Source: Flavobacteriales bacterium (lineage in GTDB: Bacteria > Bacteroidota > Bacteroidia > Flavobacteriales_F > PHOS-HE28). From it: 64,000 bases of DNA. Shown here in pieces: positions 31,364 to 39,757 of the stretch. A program made the position numbers and the translations under genes. Location: positions 3,143,497 to 3,207,496 of the forward strand of contig CP129489.1 of the NCBI GenBank assembly GCA_030584065.1, in the 5' to 3' direction. Numbering within the stretch: position 1 is the first letter of the stretch; each line of letters starts with the position of its first letter. The notes below the pieces were generated by a model, which was not told the origin of the DNA, made no database searches, and saw only the letters and a list, made by a program, of their open reading frames with translations.

Positions 31364-34300
31364 GTGCGGGCCCTGCTCCTCATATCGTTCCTGGCCTCGG
31401 CCATGGGTGCGCTTGCTGGCGCGCAAGGGGCCCTCTTCACCGAGAACAGGGGACAATGGCCCGACCATGTGCTTTACCGTGCCCTGGTCCCCGGCGGCGC
31501 GCTCTTCGTGGAGCGGGAGGCCCTTACCTACGTGCAGTTCAGCGAGAGCCCGCTGCGGCGCCACGGCCATGCGCACCCGGGTCAAGGCCCTGCTGATGAA
31601 GGCAAGGCCCATGCCTATCGGGTCCATTTTACGGGCGGCCGGGCCCAAGGCTGGGAGGGTGCCCACCGGCAGCCGCACTACGAGAACCACTTCGTGGGCA
31701 ACGACCCCATGGGCTGGGGCGCTGGTTGTGCCGTCTACGGCGAGGTGCTGCTGCGCCAAGTCTGGCCGGGCATCGACCTGCGCTTGAGCGGCAAGGAGGG
31801 GCTGAAGTACGACCTGCTCGTGGCGCCCGGCGCCGATCCCGGCCTGATCCGGCTCCGCTATGAGGGGCAGGATGGACTGGAACTGAAGCAGGGTGCGCTG
31901 CACGTGGTGCTCTCCACCGGCACCGTGGTGGAGCAGCAGCCGGTCTCCTTCATCCCGGCGTCAGCGTCGGGCCGGTCCGCACAGCGAGCGGTACCATCGG
32001 CCTACCGGCTGGAAGGCGATGTGCTCAGCTTCGCGGTGGAGGGTGCCACCGGCCTGGGGCTCGTGATCGATCCGGTGCTCACCTTCGGAAGCTACAGCGG
32101 CAGCTCGGCGGACAACTTCGGCTTCACGGCCACCTATGATGGCAGCGGCCACCTCTACGGCGGGGGCATCGTGTTCAACACCGGCTATCCGCTCACGGTG
32201 GGGGCGCTGCAGGGCTTCTTCGCAGGCGGCAATATGGACGTGGGCATCAGCAAATGGAGCCCCGATGGCAGCACCTTGGTCTGGAGCACCTATCTCGGCG
32301 GCAGCGGCAGTGAGAGCCCGCACAGCCTGGTGGTGAACGACCAGGACGAGCTCTTCGTGATGGGCGCCACGGGCTCAGCGGACTTCCCCACCACCCCAGG
32401 GGCCTATGACGCCACCTTCAATCCCGGGGGCGGTTCCGTCACCTGGACCAACATCAGCGGCGGGTACGGCTTCTTCCACAACAACGGCACCGACATCTTC
32501 GTGGCGCATTTCAACGCCGGTGCCACAGCCCTTGCCGGATGCACCTACATAGGCGGCTCGGGGCACGATGGGCTCAACAACTCCGGTGTGCTCACCCACA
32601 ACTACGGCGATCACTTCCGCGGGGAGATCGTGCTGGATGCCGCCGGCAATTGCCTGGTAGCCACCACCACGCGCAGCCCGGATATGCCGACATCGGCCGG
32701 TGCGCCTCAGCCCGCATCGGGCGGCGGGCAGGACGCCTACCTCTTCCGCCTCAACCCAGGGCTGACCACGCTGCTTTGGGGCACCTACTATGGCGGCAGC
32801 GGCGATGAGAACGGGCTGGGCGTTCAGCTGGACGGGAACGGGCGCATCTTCATCAGCGGCGGCACCACCAGCGCCGACCTGCCCATGGCAGGAACGCCGG
32901 CCGACAACAGCCACAACGGGGATGCCGACGGCTATCTCGCCCGCTACAATGCCGCCGGCACGGCGCTCCTTTCCGCCACCTACTTAGGCACCGGGGCTTA
33001 CGACCAGGCCTATTTCGTGCAGCTCAACACGGCGGATGAGGTGTTCGCCGTCGGGCAGACGCGCGGCGCCTATCCCGTGACTCCGGGCAAGTATTCCAAC
33101 CCGGGCAGCACGCAGTTCGTGCACAAGCTCAGCAACGACCTCTCCGCTTCGCTCTGGAGCACCCGCCTGGGCAATGGCAATCCGGGGCAGGACCTCTCGC
33201 CAACGGCCTTCCTCGTGAGCGATTGCGGCCAGATCTACCTGAGCGGCTGGGCCGGCATCACCAACGGCAATGCCGGCAACGGCAGCAGCTCCACCACGGG
33301 TTCCCCGCTCACGCCGGATGCCTTCCAGGCCACCACCAACGGCAGCGATGTGCACCTGATGGTGCTGGAGCCCGAGGCGGTGGCGCTGGCCTATGCCACC
33401 TACTTCGGCGGCGCAACGAGCTCCGAGCATGTAGATGGCGGCACCAGCCGTTTCGACAAGAACGGCACGGTATACCACGCGGTATGCGCGGGCTGCGGCA
33501 GCCAGGATGACTTCCCCACCACGCCAGGCGCCTGGAGTACCACCAATGGCAGCTTCAACTGCAACCTCGGGGTGTTCAAGTTCGACCTCTCCCCGGCTCA
33601 GGCGATCATCGGCATCAACGGGCCATCGTCGATCTGCGCGGGTGCCACGGCGCAGTTCACCAACAGCAGCGTCGGGGGCACCGATTACCTGTGGGACTTC
33701 GGCGACGGGAGCCCCACCAGCACCGTGCAGGCGCCGGCTCATGCGTTCGCTTCCGCCGGGGAGTACACGGTAACGATGGTGCTGAGCAACAGCGCAGGCT
33801 GCGTCACTTCCGACACCGCTACGCTCACGGTCACTGTGCTGCCGCCACCCGTGGTCGCGGTGGACGCCGTGGCGCCGGTCTGCCCGGGGGACAGCGTTCA
33901 GCTCTCAGCCAGCGGCGGTGCTTCCTACCTCTGGTCGCCGGCAGCAGGGCTGAGCGATCCGGGCGCGGCCGACCCGTGGGCCTCGCCGGTACAGACCACC
34001 ACGTACACGGTCACCGCCACCGATGCCTGCGGCAATGACAGTGAGCCCGTCACCGTCACCATCATCGTTCCGGCCTATGGGCTCTCGCCGGATACCTCCA
34101 CCTGTTTGGGGGGCAGCGTGGTGCTCACGGCCTCGGGTGGCGTGGATTATCTATGGAGCCCGGCTGCCACGCTCAGCGACCCATCGGCTGCAGCGCCTAC
34201 GGCCACGCCCGTGGCGCCCACCACCTACACCGTGGTCCTGACCACGCCGGAAGGCTGCGTGGTGACGGACAGCGTGACGGTGAACGTGTACGATGCCCCT

Positions 34301-35242
34301 CCGCTGCCCCAGCTGCAGGACACCACCATCTGCTTCGGCACCAGCGCTCAGCTCGTGGCAACACCGGCCGATGCCTACGCCTGGCAGCCGGCCAATGGCA
34401 TCACATCCCTGGATGTCCAATCACCGACGGTGACGCCCACCGTGCCCACGCTCTACATCGTCACCTTGGTGAATGCCTGCGGCACACTTACCGACAGCGC
34501 CTTCGTGGACCTCATCTACGTGACGGCGGATGCCTGGCCGGATACGCTCGTCTGCCCGGGCTATCCTGTGCCGCTGGGCGCGAACGGCGGCGTGCGCTAT
34601 ATATGGTCACCAGCTGCCGGGCTCACCAGTGATACCATCCCCGATCCCGTGGCCGTGCCGGCGCAGAGCACGCTCTATCGTGTGGTGGCATTCGATGCCA
34701 ACGGCTGCTCCGATACCGCGTTCGCGCAGGTCGACCTGCTGCCATGGCCGTTCATCGATGCCGGTCGCGACCGACTCATCGAGTACGGCGATGCCGTTCA
34801 GCTGACGGCCACCGGCAGCGGCACCTGGACCTGGTCGCCCAGCGAGGGGTTCGATGACCCGCTGAGCGAATCGCCCTGGGTGCGGCCCGAGCAGACCACC
34901 ACCTACACGGTGACCATCACCGACAGCCTGGGCTGCACGAAGACCGATGCGGTCACGATCACCGTCACGGGCAGCCTTTACCTGCCCAACACCTTCACGC
35001 CCAACGGCGACGGGTTCAATGACGGCTTCGGCGCGCTCGGCAAGGACATCCGCGATTTCGAGCTGCTGGTTTTCAACCGTTGGGGCGAGCTCATCTGGCG
35101 CACCGAGCAGCTGCAGGGCCGCTGGGACGGCACCTACAAGGGCCGCGAATCGCCCATCGACACCTACGTGTGGAAGGTGAAGGCCACCGAGCTCAGCGGC
35201 CGGCTGCACGAGGCGATCGGCCATGTGAACCTGGTGCGGTAA
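31364..35242 (+). CDS. Giant T9SS type B protein (DUF7948, SBBP and PKD domains)
   Basis: About 1292 residues. The signal peptide RALLLISFLASAMGALAGA is followed by a DUF7948-type N-terminal domain (LFTENRGQWPDHVLYRA) and SBBP-like repeats (~240-740). Next come a PKD domain (WDFGDGSPTSTVQAPAHAFA, ~770-800) and several Ig-like repeats of the form YLWSPAAGLSDP...TTYTVTATD (~830-1200). The C-terminus is the gliding-motility-associated type B sorting domain (LPNTFTPNGDGFNDGF ... NRWGELIW). It is presumably a long surface-exposed adhesin-like protein. The start is set at a GTG because only it begins a signal peptide; the open frame extends 159 bases upstream. Confidence 0.88.
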   Translation: MRALLLISFLASAMGALAGAQGALFTENRGQWPDHVLYRALVPGGALFVEREALTYVQFSESPLRRHGHAHPGQGPADEGKAHAYRVHFTGGRAQGWEGAHRQPHYENHFVGNDPMGWGAGCAVYGEVLLRQVWPGIDLRLSGKEGLKYDLLVAPGADPGLIRLRYEGQDGLELKQGALHVVLSTGTVVEQQPVSFIPASASGRSAQRAVPSAYRLEGDVLSFAVEGATGLGLVIDPVLTFGSYSGSSADNFGFTATYDGSGHLYGGGIVFNTGYPLTVGALQGFFAGGNMDVGISKWSPDGSTLVWSTYLGGSGSESPHSLVVNDQDELFVMGATGSADFPTTPGAYDATFNPGGGSVTWTNISGGYGFFHNNGTDIFVAHFNAGATALAGCTYIGGSGHDGLNNSGVLTHNYGDHFRGEIVLDAAGNCLVATTTRSPDMPTSAGAPQPASGGGQDAYLFRLNPGLTTLLWGTYYGGSGDENGLGVQLDGNGRIFISGGTTSADLPMAGTPADNSHNGDADGYLARYNAAGTALLSATYLGTGAYDQAYFVQLNTADEVFAVGQTRGAYPVTPGKYSNPGSTQFVHKLSNDLSASLWSTRLGNGNPGQDLSPTAFLVSDCGQIYLSGWAGITNGNAGNGSSSTTGSPLTPDAFQATTNGSDVHLMVLEPEAVALAYATYFGGATSSEHVDGGTSRFDKNGTVYHAVCAGCGSQDDFPTTPGAWSTTNGSFNCNLGVFKFDLSPAQAIIGINGPSSICAGATAQFTNSSVGGTDYLWDFGDGSPTSTVQAPAHAFASAGEYTVTMVLSNSAGCVTSDTATLTVTVLPPPVVAVDAVAPVCPGDSVQLSASGGASYLWSPAAGLSDPGAADPWASPVQTTTYTVTATDACGNDSEPVTVTIIVPAYGLSPDTSTCLGGSVVLTASGGVDYLWSPAATLSDPSAAAPTATPVAPTTYTVVLTTPEGCVVTDSVTVNVYDAPPLPQLQDTTICFGTSAQLVATPADAYAWQPANGITSLDVQSPTVTPTVPTLYIVTLVNACGTLTDSAFVDLIYVTADAWPDTLVCPGYPVPLGANGGVRYIWSPAAGLTSDTIPDPVAVPAQSTLYRVVAFDANGCSDTAFAQVDLLPWPFIDAGRDRLIEYGDAVQLTATGSGTWTWSPSEGFDDPLSESPWVRPEQTTTYTVTITDSLGCTKTDAVTITVTGSLYLPNTFTPNGDGFNDGFGALGKDIRDFELLVFNRWGELIWRTEQLQGRWDGTYKGRESPIDTYVWKVKATELSGRLHEAIGHVNLVR

Positions 35243-35247
35243 CGCCC

Positions 35248-35871
35248 TCAGAAGGGCAGGGGTGGCATCCATGTCACCATGCCGAATACGCACGCGAAGC
35301 CCAGCAGCGCACCGGCATAGACCTGGGCGGGGGTGTGGTCGCTGGTGAGCAGCCGCGCCGTGCCGAGGGCGCCCGCCACCACCACGAGCAGGCAGAGCGG
35401 CAGGAAGGCTCCCAGCCGGTGCATCAGGTCGAGTGCGGCCACCGCGCCCAGGCAACCGCCGATGCCGATCATATGTGCGCTCACCTTCCACCGCAGGGTG
35501 ATGAGGGTGGCCATCAACAAGGCCAGCACCGCGCCGCTGAAGAGCGCCAACGCCAGCGGATGCAGCGGCGAGCGCGCGAGCAGGTACCAGGTCATGCCGT
35601 AGTACAGCAAGGTCATGGCGTAGGGCGCGATGCGCTCGCTTCGCCGAGGCATCTCCAGGCTGGTGATGAGCCCAGCCCGGCGCAGCAGCAGCGCGCTGGT
35701 GAGCGGGAAGGCCACCGTCATCAGCCCCACCATGGCGAGCAGCAGCCAGCGCGCCTGATCGTCGAGGAAGTAGCCCAGGTGCGCATCGAGCTCCAGCGCG
35801 AGCCAGAGCGTGAGCAAGGGCATCAGCAGCGGGTGAAGGGCGTAGGAGAGTGCGAGGGCGATGGGGCGCAT
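35248..35871 (-). CDS. PAP2-like membrane phosphatase
   Basis: A 207-residue protein with about six membrane segments. Weak PAP2 signatures are visible: KVSAHMIGIGG in place of the PSGH motif, and RLLTSDHTPAQVYAGALLG, with a His in the position of the third motif. Such proteins dephosphorylate lipid phosphates such as undecaprenyl diphosphate, but the motifs here are degenerate and activity is uncertain. It is convergent with the T9SS type B gene, six bases apart. Confidence 0.7.
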   Translation of the reverse strand: MRPIALALSYALHPLLMPLLTLWLALELDAHLGYFLDDQARWLLLAMVGLMTVAFPLTSALLLRRAGLITSLEMPRRSERIAPYAMTLLYYGMTWYLLARSPLHPLALALFSGAVLALLMATLITLRWKVSAHMIGIGGCLGAVAALDLMHRLGAFLPLCLLVVVAGALGTARLLTSDHTPAQVYAGALLGFACVFGMVTWMPPLPF

Positions 35872-35984
35872 CGGGAGGGCATCAGTGCATCAAGCGCAGC
35901 GCTCCTGGGCGGGCACTTCCCCCCGTCCGGCGAAGCAGCCGCCCTTGGAACTCGACCGAGACCCGTGCCATGCGCTGCCGTCGT

Positions 35985-37454
35985 TCACAGCTCTTTGCGG
36001 AGGCGCGCCACGGGCAGGGCCAGCTGCTCACGGTACTTGGCCACCGTGCGCCGCGCGATGTTGTAGCCTTTCTCCTTCAGCAGGGCTGTGAGCTCATCGT
36101 CGGTGAGCGGCTTGCGCTTGTCCTCCGCCTCGATGGCGTCCTTCAGGATCTTCTTCACCTCGCGTGTGCTCACCTCCTCGCCTTCCTGGGTGGTGAGGCT
36201 CTCGCTGAAGAAGAACTTGAGCAGGAAGGTGCCGTGATTGGTCTGCACGTATTTGCTGTTGGCCACCCGGCTGATGGTGCTGATGTCGAGCCCCACCTTC
36301 TCAGCGATGTCCTTCAGGATCATCGGCTTCAGCTTGGTCTCGTCGCCGGTGAGGAAGAAATCGCGCTGGTGCTCCATGATGGCCTCCATGGTCACGAGAA
36401 GCGTATGCTGCCGCTGCTTGATGGCGTCGATGAACCACTTGGCGCTGTCCAGCTTCTGCTTGATGAAGACCAGCGCTTCCTTGGCGGCCTTGTCCTTCTT
36501 GTTGCGCTGGTACTCCTGCATCATGTCGCGGTAGGCGCGGCTCACGCGGAGCTCCGGCGCATTACGGCCGTTGATGGAGAGCTCGAGCTGCCCATCGATG
36601 GCCAGCACGCTGAAGTCGGGCACGATTTCCTGGCTGGGCGCGGCGGTCTCACGCAGTGTGTTTCCAGGCTTCGGGTTGAGTCGGGTGATGAGGTCGATGG
36701 CCTCCTTCAGGGCCTCCTCATCGATCTCGAGCCGTTCCAGTATGCGGTCGTAATGCTTCTTGCTGAAGGCATCGAAGTGCTTCTCCAGGATCTCCTCCGC
36801 GATCCGCTGGTCCAGGCTGTGCGGCATGCGGCGCACCTGCAGCAGCAGGCATTCCTGGAGGCTGCGCGCGCCGGTGCCCGCGGGGTCGAGGTCCTGCACC
36901 TCCTTCAGCGCCTTATGCAGCTCCTCGCGGGTGGCGCTGATGTTCTGCGTGAAGGCCAGGTCGTTGACGATGGCATCCAGCTCGCGGCGCAGGTAGCCGT
37001 CCTCGTCGAGGTTGCCGATCAGGTGCTCGGCGAGCAGCTCGGTGCGATCGTCGCAATCGCGCAGGGCCAGTTGCTGGCGTAAGGCATCCTGGAAAGTGGT
37101 GCCGCCGGCCAGTGGGATCTCGCGCTCCTCCTCGTCCGGGCCGCTGTTCTTCACGCTCAGCTTGTAGTCGGGCGTGTCGTCATCGGGGAAGTAGTCGCTC
37201 AGGTCGAAGTCGTCCCGCTCGTTCTCCTCGTTGGCGTCGGTGTCGAGCTCGCTGCTCTCGGCGATGGCCTGCTCCTCCGTGGGAGCCTCCTCGGCATGCT
37301 CCTCCTCGCCGCTTTCCAGTGCGGGATTCTCCTCGATTTCTTGCCGGATCCGCTCCTCCATCTCCACGGTCGGCAGCTGCAGCATCTTCATCAGCTGGAT
37401 CTGCTGCGGGGAGAGCTTTTGCTGGAGCTTCTGATATAGGCCTTGTTTCAGCAT
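35985..37454 (-). CDS. rpoN: RNA polymerase sigma-54 factor
   Basis: A 489-residue sigma-54. The N-terminal region I is Gln- and Leu-rich (QKLQQKLSPQQIQLMKMLQL), region II is very acidic, and the RpoN box ARRTVAKYRE lies close to the C-terminus. It directs polymerase to -24/-12 promoters and needs enhancer-binding ATPases, none of which lie in this window. The start at 37454 is chosen over an upstream in-frame codon because of the family N-terminus MLKQGLYQKL and a TACTTTTG box seven bases before it. Confidence 0.96.
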   Translation of the reverse strand: MLKQGLYQKLQQKLSPQQIQLMKMLQLPTVEMEERIRQEIEENPALESGEEEHAEEAPTEEQAIAESSELDTDANEENERDDFDLSDYFPDDDTPDYKLSVKNSGPDEEEREIPLAGGTTFQDALRQQLALRDCDDRTELLAEHLIGNLDEDGYLRRELDAIVNDLAFTQNISATREELHKALKEVQDLDPAGTGARSLQECLLLQVRRMPHSLDQRIAEEILEKHFDAFSKKHYDRILERLEIDEEALKEAIDLITRLNPKPGNTLRETAAPSQEIVPDFSVLAIDGQLELSINGRNAPELRVSRAYRDMMQEYQRNKKDKAAKEALVFIKQKLDSAKWFIDAIKQRQHTLLVTMEAIMEHQRDFFLTGDETKLKPMILKDIAEKVGLDISTISRVANSKYVQTNHGTFLLKFFFSESLTTQEGEEVSTREVKKILKDAIEAEDKRKPLTDDELTALLKEKGYNIARRTVAKYREQLALPVARLRKEL

Positions 37455-37461
37455 CGCAGGG

Positions 37462-37469
37462 CAAAAGTA
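37462..37469 (-). promoter_or_regulatory. rpoN: -7 box TACTTTTG of rpoN
   Basis: A full TAnnTTTG match on the minus strand, seven bases before the rpoN ATG. Confidence 0.55.
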
Positions 37470-37543
37470 CGGGTGGCATGGCTCTGCGTGCCCCTCGGTG
37501 CGCCCTGCCAGCTCAACTGGGGCGAGCAGTCGCCGCCGTTGCA

Positions 37544-37572
37544 GCACCCTTGTCATACACCAGCAAGGGTGC
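37544..37572. repeat. Perfect 9-bp hairpin upstream of rpoN
   Basis: GCACCCTTG (37544-37552) and CAAGGGTGC (37564-37572) surround an 11-base loop in the 260-base gap between divergent rpoN and a T9SS gene. There is no T-run on either side. It could be a regulator site; nothing else was recognised in the gap. Confidence 0.55.
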
Positions 37573-37703
37573 GGCGGTGTCACCATCGACAACATTCGTG
37601 CTGCTCACTTTGAACATCTGAATACGTGTTATTTAATCACGGGCGTACGCAGTAGGGACGAACGGGCAGCTGACCGTTCTCAGGCACCATGCCGGAAAAC
37701 GGG

Positions 37704-37710
37704 TACTTTG
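37704..37710 (+). promoter_or_regulatory. -7-like box TACTTTG of the small T9SS gene
   Basis: TACTTTG ends five bases before the ATG at 37716, a near-leaderless arrangement. Confidence 0.4.
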
Positions 37711-37715
37711 GCCCT

Positions 37716-38183
37716 ATGCTGCGCGCCGGCCTGCTGTGGACCTTCATATCGATTGCCTGTCTGGTGAGGGCCCAGCAAGCGATCGCACCGGCCAGTGCCG
37801 AAAGCGCGGGTGGCGGCGGAACGGTGAGCTGGACCGTGGGCCAGGTGGCCTATGAAGCCACGCTGGCGCCCGGTGGCAGCGTGCAACGCGGCGTGCAGCA
37901 GCCTTACGAATGGCTGGTGACCAGCGCACCGGAAGCCCAGGAGCCCCACGTGAACGTGTGGCCCAACCCGGCCGGGGAAGCGGTGCAGGTCAGTTGGGAT
38001 GCTCCCCTGCCCGGACCAGCGCACTACGCCTTGTACAGCGCCTCGGGTGCCTTGGTGCAGCAGGGCGCGGTGACCGGCACCTCGTTGACGGTCCCTCTGG
38101 CGGCACAGGCCTCCGGCACCTACCTCTTGCTCATCACCGCTCAAGGCGGCCCCTACAACCGCATCACCCTCCAGAAACGATGA
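37716..38183 (+). CDS. Small T9SS sorting-domain protein (module 1, carrier)
   Basis: A 155-residue secreted protein with a signal peptide (MLRAGLLWTFISIACLVRAQ). A short conserved segment GGGGTVSWTVGQVAYEA ... RGVQQPYEW follows, then a T9SS type A domain (VNVWPNPAGEAVQVSW ... GTYLLLITAQGG). The same layout (SYTIGEPVIATAG ... TQGFHQPW, then NVYPNP) occurs in the 157-residue protein at 60687-61160. In both loci the gene lies immediately upstream of a protein beginning QAPQR[MI][SN]YQA. Here the stop overlaps that start (ATGA). Function unknown. Confidence 0.82.
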   Translation: MLRAGLLWTFISIACLVRAQQAIAPASAESAGGGGTVSWTVGQVAYEATLAPGGSVQRGVQQPYEWLVTSAPEAQEPHVNVWPNPAGEAVQVSWDAPLPGPAHYALYSASGALVQQGAVTGTSLTVPLAAQASGTYLLLITAQGGPYNRITLQKR

Positions 38184-39130
38184 GAACGCACCTCCTCCTT
38201 TCAGCGGCGACCCTGACGCTCGCCCTGCACCTGAACGCGCAAGCCCCCCAGCGCATGAGCTACCAGGCCGTGGTGCGCGACGAGGCCAATGCCCTGGTGA
38301 CCAACGCCACGGTGGGCATGCGGCTCAGCATCCTGCAGGGCAGTGCCACAGGCACCGCGGTGTATGTGGAGACCCACAGCGCCCCCACCAACGCCAACGG
38401 ACTGGTGAGCGTGGAGGTGGGCGGCGGCGCGGTGCAGAGCGGCAGCATGGAGGCCATCGATTGGGCCAGCGGCCCCTACTTCCTGCGCAGCGAGACCGAC
38501 CCCAACGGCGGTGGCAACTACACCATCGCAGGCACCAGCCAATTGCTGAGCGTGCCCTATGCCTTGTATGCCGCCAATAGCGAGCCCGGCCCTCCCGGTC
38601 CGCAAGGCATGCCCGGTGCCGATGGCTGCGCACCCACCAACACGGACAGCCTCATCGTGCTCTACAACAGCAGCACGGCCTATGGCTATTACCAGACCCC
38701 CGAGGGGCAGGGCACCTGGCTCACCCAACAACTGGGCAACACCAATCACCTCGGCATTGCCTCCAAGCGCGCCGTGGTGCTCTACAACAGCAGCAACGCC
38801 TATGCCTTTTACCTGGACAACAGCGGCGTGGGGCACTGGAGCGTGCAGGCACTGGGCAACACCAACCACATCGGCGTGGCCACGGACCGTTCCATCGTGC
38901 TCTACAACAACAGCAACGCCTACGCCTTCCATGTGGATGGCGGCGGGGCAGGCACCTGGACCGTGCAACCACTGGGCAGCACCAACCACAGCAACGTGGC
39001 CCACGGCGACAAGATCGTGGTGTGGAACTTCAGCACTGCCTACGCCTTTGCAGTGGATGAGAGTGGCGCCGGCGCCTGGACCACACAGGCCCTGGGCAAT
39101 ACCAACCACAACGTGATCACCACCCGGTGA
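38180..39130 (+). CDS. Fibre-like protein with four 40-residue repeats (module 1)
   Basis: A 316-residue secreted protein. The signal peptide (MRTHLLLSAATLTLALHLNA) is followed by an N-terminal domain (~20-130) that is homologous to that of the 994-residue fibre protein at 57699-60683. Shared features are AQAPQRMSYQAVVRD, TNANGLVSVEVGGG and LLSVPYALYAANS. A short collagen-like GPPGPQGMPGADG follows. Residues ~155-316 are four tandem ~40-residue repeats of the form xxVLYNSSNAYAF...W.VQ.LGNTNH. No S74 domain or sorting domain is present. It probably forms an extracellular fibre or sheath; the role is unknown. Confidence 0.78.
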   Translation: MRTHLLLSAATLTLALHLNAQAPQRMSYQAVVRDEANALVTNATVGMRLSILQGSATGTAVYVETHSAPTNANGLVSVEVGGGAVQSGSMEAIDWASGPYFLRSETDPNGGGNYTIAGTSQLLSVPYALYAANSEPGPPGPQGMPGADGCAPTNTDSLIVLYNSSTAYGYYQTPEGQGTWLTQQLGNTNHLGIASKRAVVLYNSSNAYAFYLDNSGVGHWSVQALGNTNHIGVATDRSIVLYNNSNAYAFHVDGGGAGTWTVQPLGSTNHSNVAHGDKIVVWNFSTAYAFAVDESGAGAWTTQALGNTNHNVITTR

Positions 39131-39134
39131 GGCG

Positions 39135-39635
39135 ATGAGCCGCGGCTTCGTCAAAGAGGACGACCAGGAGGAGGCACCCTTCATCCCGCCGCGTGCCGCG
39201 CTGCCCGAAGGCGTGCCGAACTACGTGACCCGGCGCGGGCTGCAGCTGCTGCAGGAGGAACGCAGCGCATTGGAGGCCGAACGCGCCACCGTGGTGGGCA
39301 GCGAGGACGAACGCCGACGCGCCCATGCCGTGATCGATGGCCGGCTTGCCCTGCTGAACGAACGCATCGTGACCGCACGGCTTGTGGAACCCGCTGCGGA
39401 CACGGAGGAGGTGCGCTTCGGCAGCACGGTGACCTTCACCCATGAGGCCGGGCGGATGACGGGCACCACGCTCACCTTCACCATCGTGGGCGTGGACGAG
39501 GCCGATGTGAAACAGGGCCGCATCGCCTTCACCGCACCGCTGGCCAGAGCACTGATGGGCAGGCGTGCGGGTGAGGTGGCAACGCTGCAACTCGGTGCAG
39601 AGCACCAACGGTTACGGGTGGAACGCATCGGATAG
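39135..39635 (+). CDS. GreA/GreB-family transcription elongation factor-like protein
   Basis: A 166-residue protein with an N-terminal helical part (YVTRRGLQLLQEERSALEAE) and a C-terminal FKBP-like domain (VRFGSTVTFTHEAG ... PLARALMGRRAGE) typical of GreA/GreB relatives. The hairpin's acidic tip is not obvious, so cleavage-factor activity is uncertain; it may be a Rnk-like variant. It begins four bases after the fibre-like gene but its product is probably cytoplasmic. Confidence 0.82.
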   Translation: MSRGFVKEDDQEEAPFIPPRAALPEGVPNYVTRRGLQLLQEERSALEAERATVVGSEDERRRAHAVIDGRLALLNERIVTARLVEPAADTEEVRFGSTVTFTHEAGRMTGTTLTFTIVGVDEADVKQGRIAFTAPLARALMGRRAGEVATLQLGAEHQRLRVERIG

Positions 39636-39757
39636 GTCTTCGCACCGCGTCCATCCCCAATCGCTCTACGCCGGATCGGTGGGATGGCACGTTCATTAGA
39701 TGGAGCCGGACAGACGTATCCTGGCGCTTCACCTTTGACCTCATCTATTCCACACAC

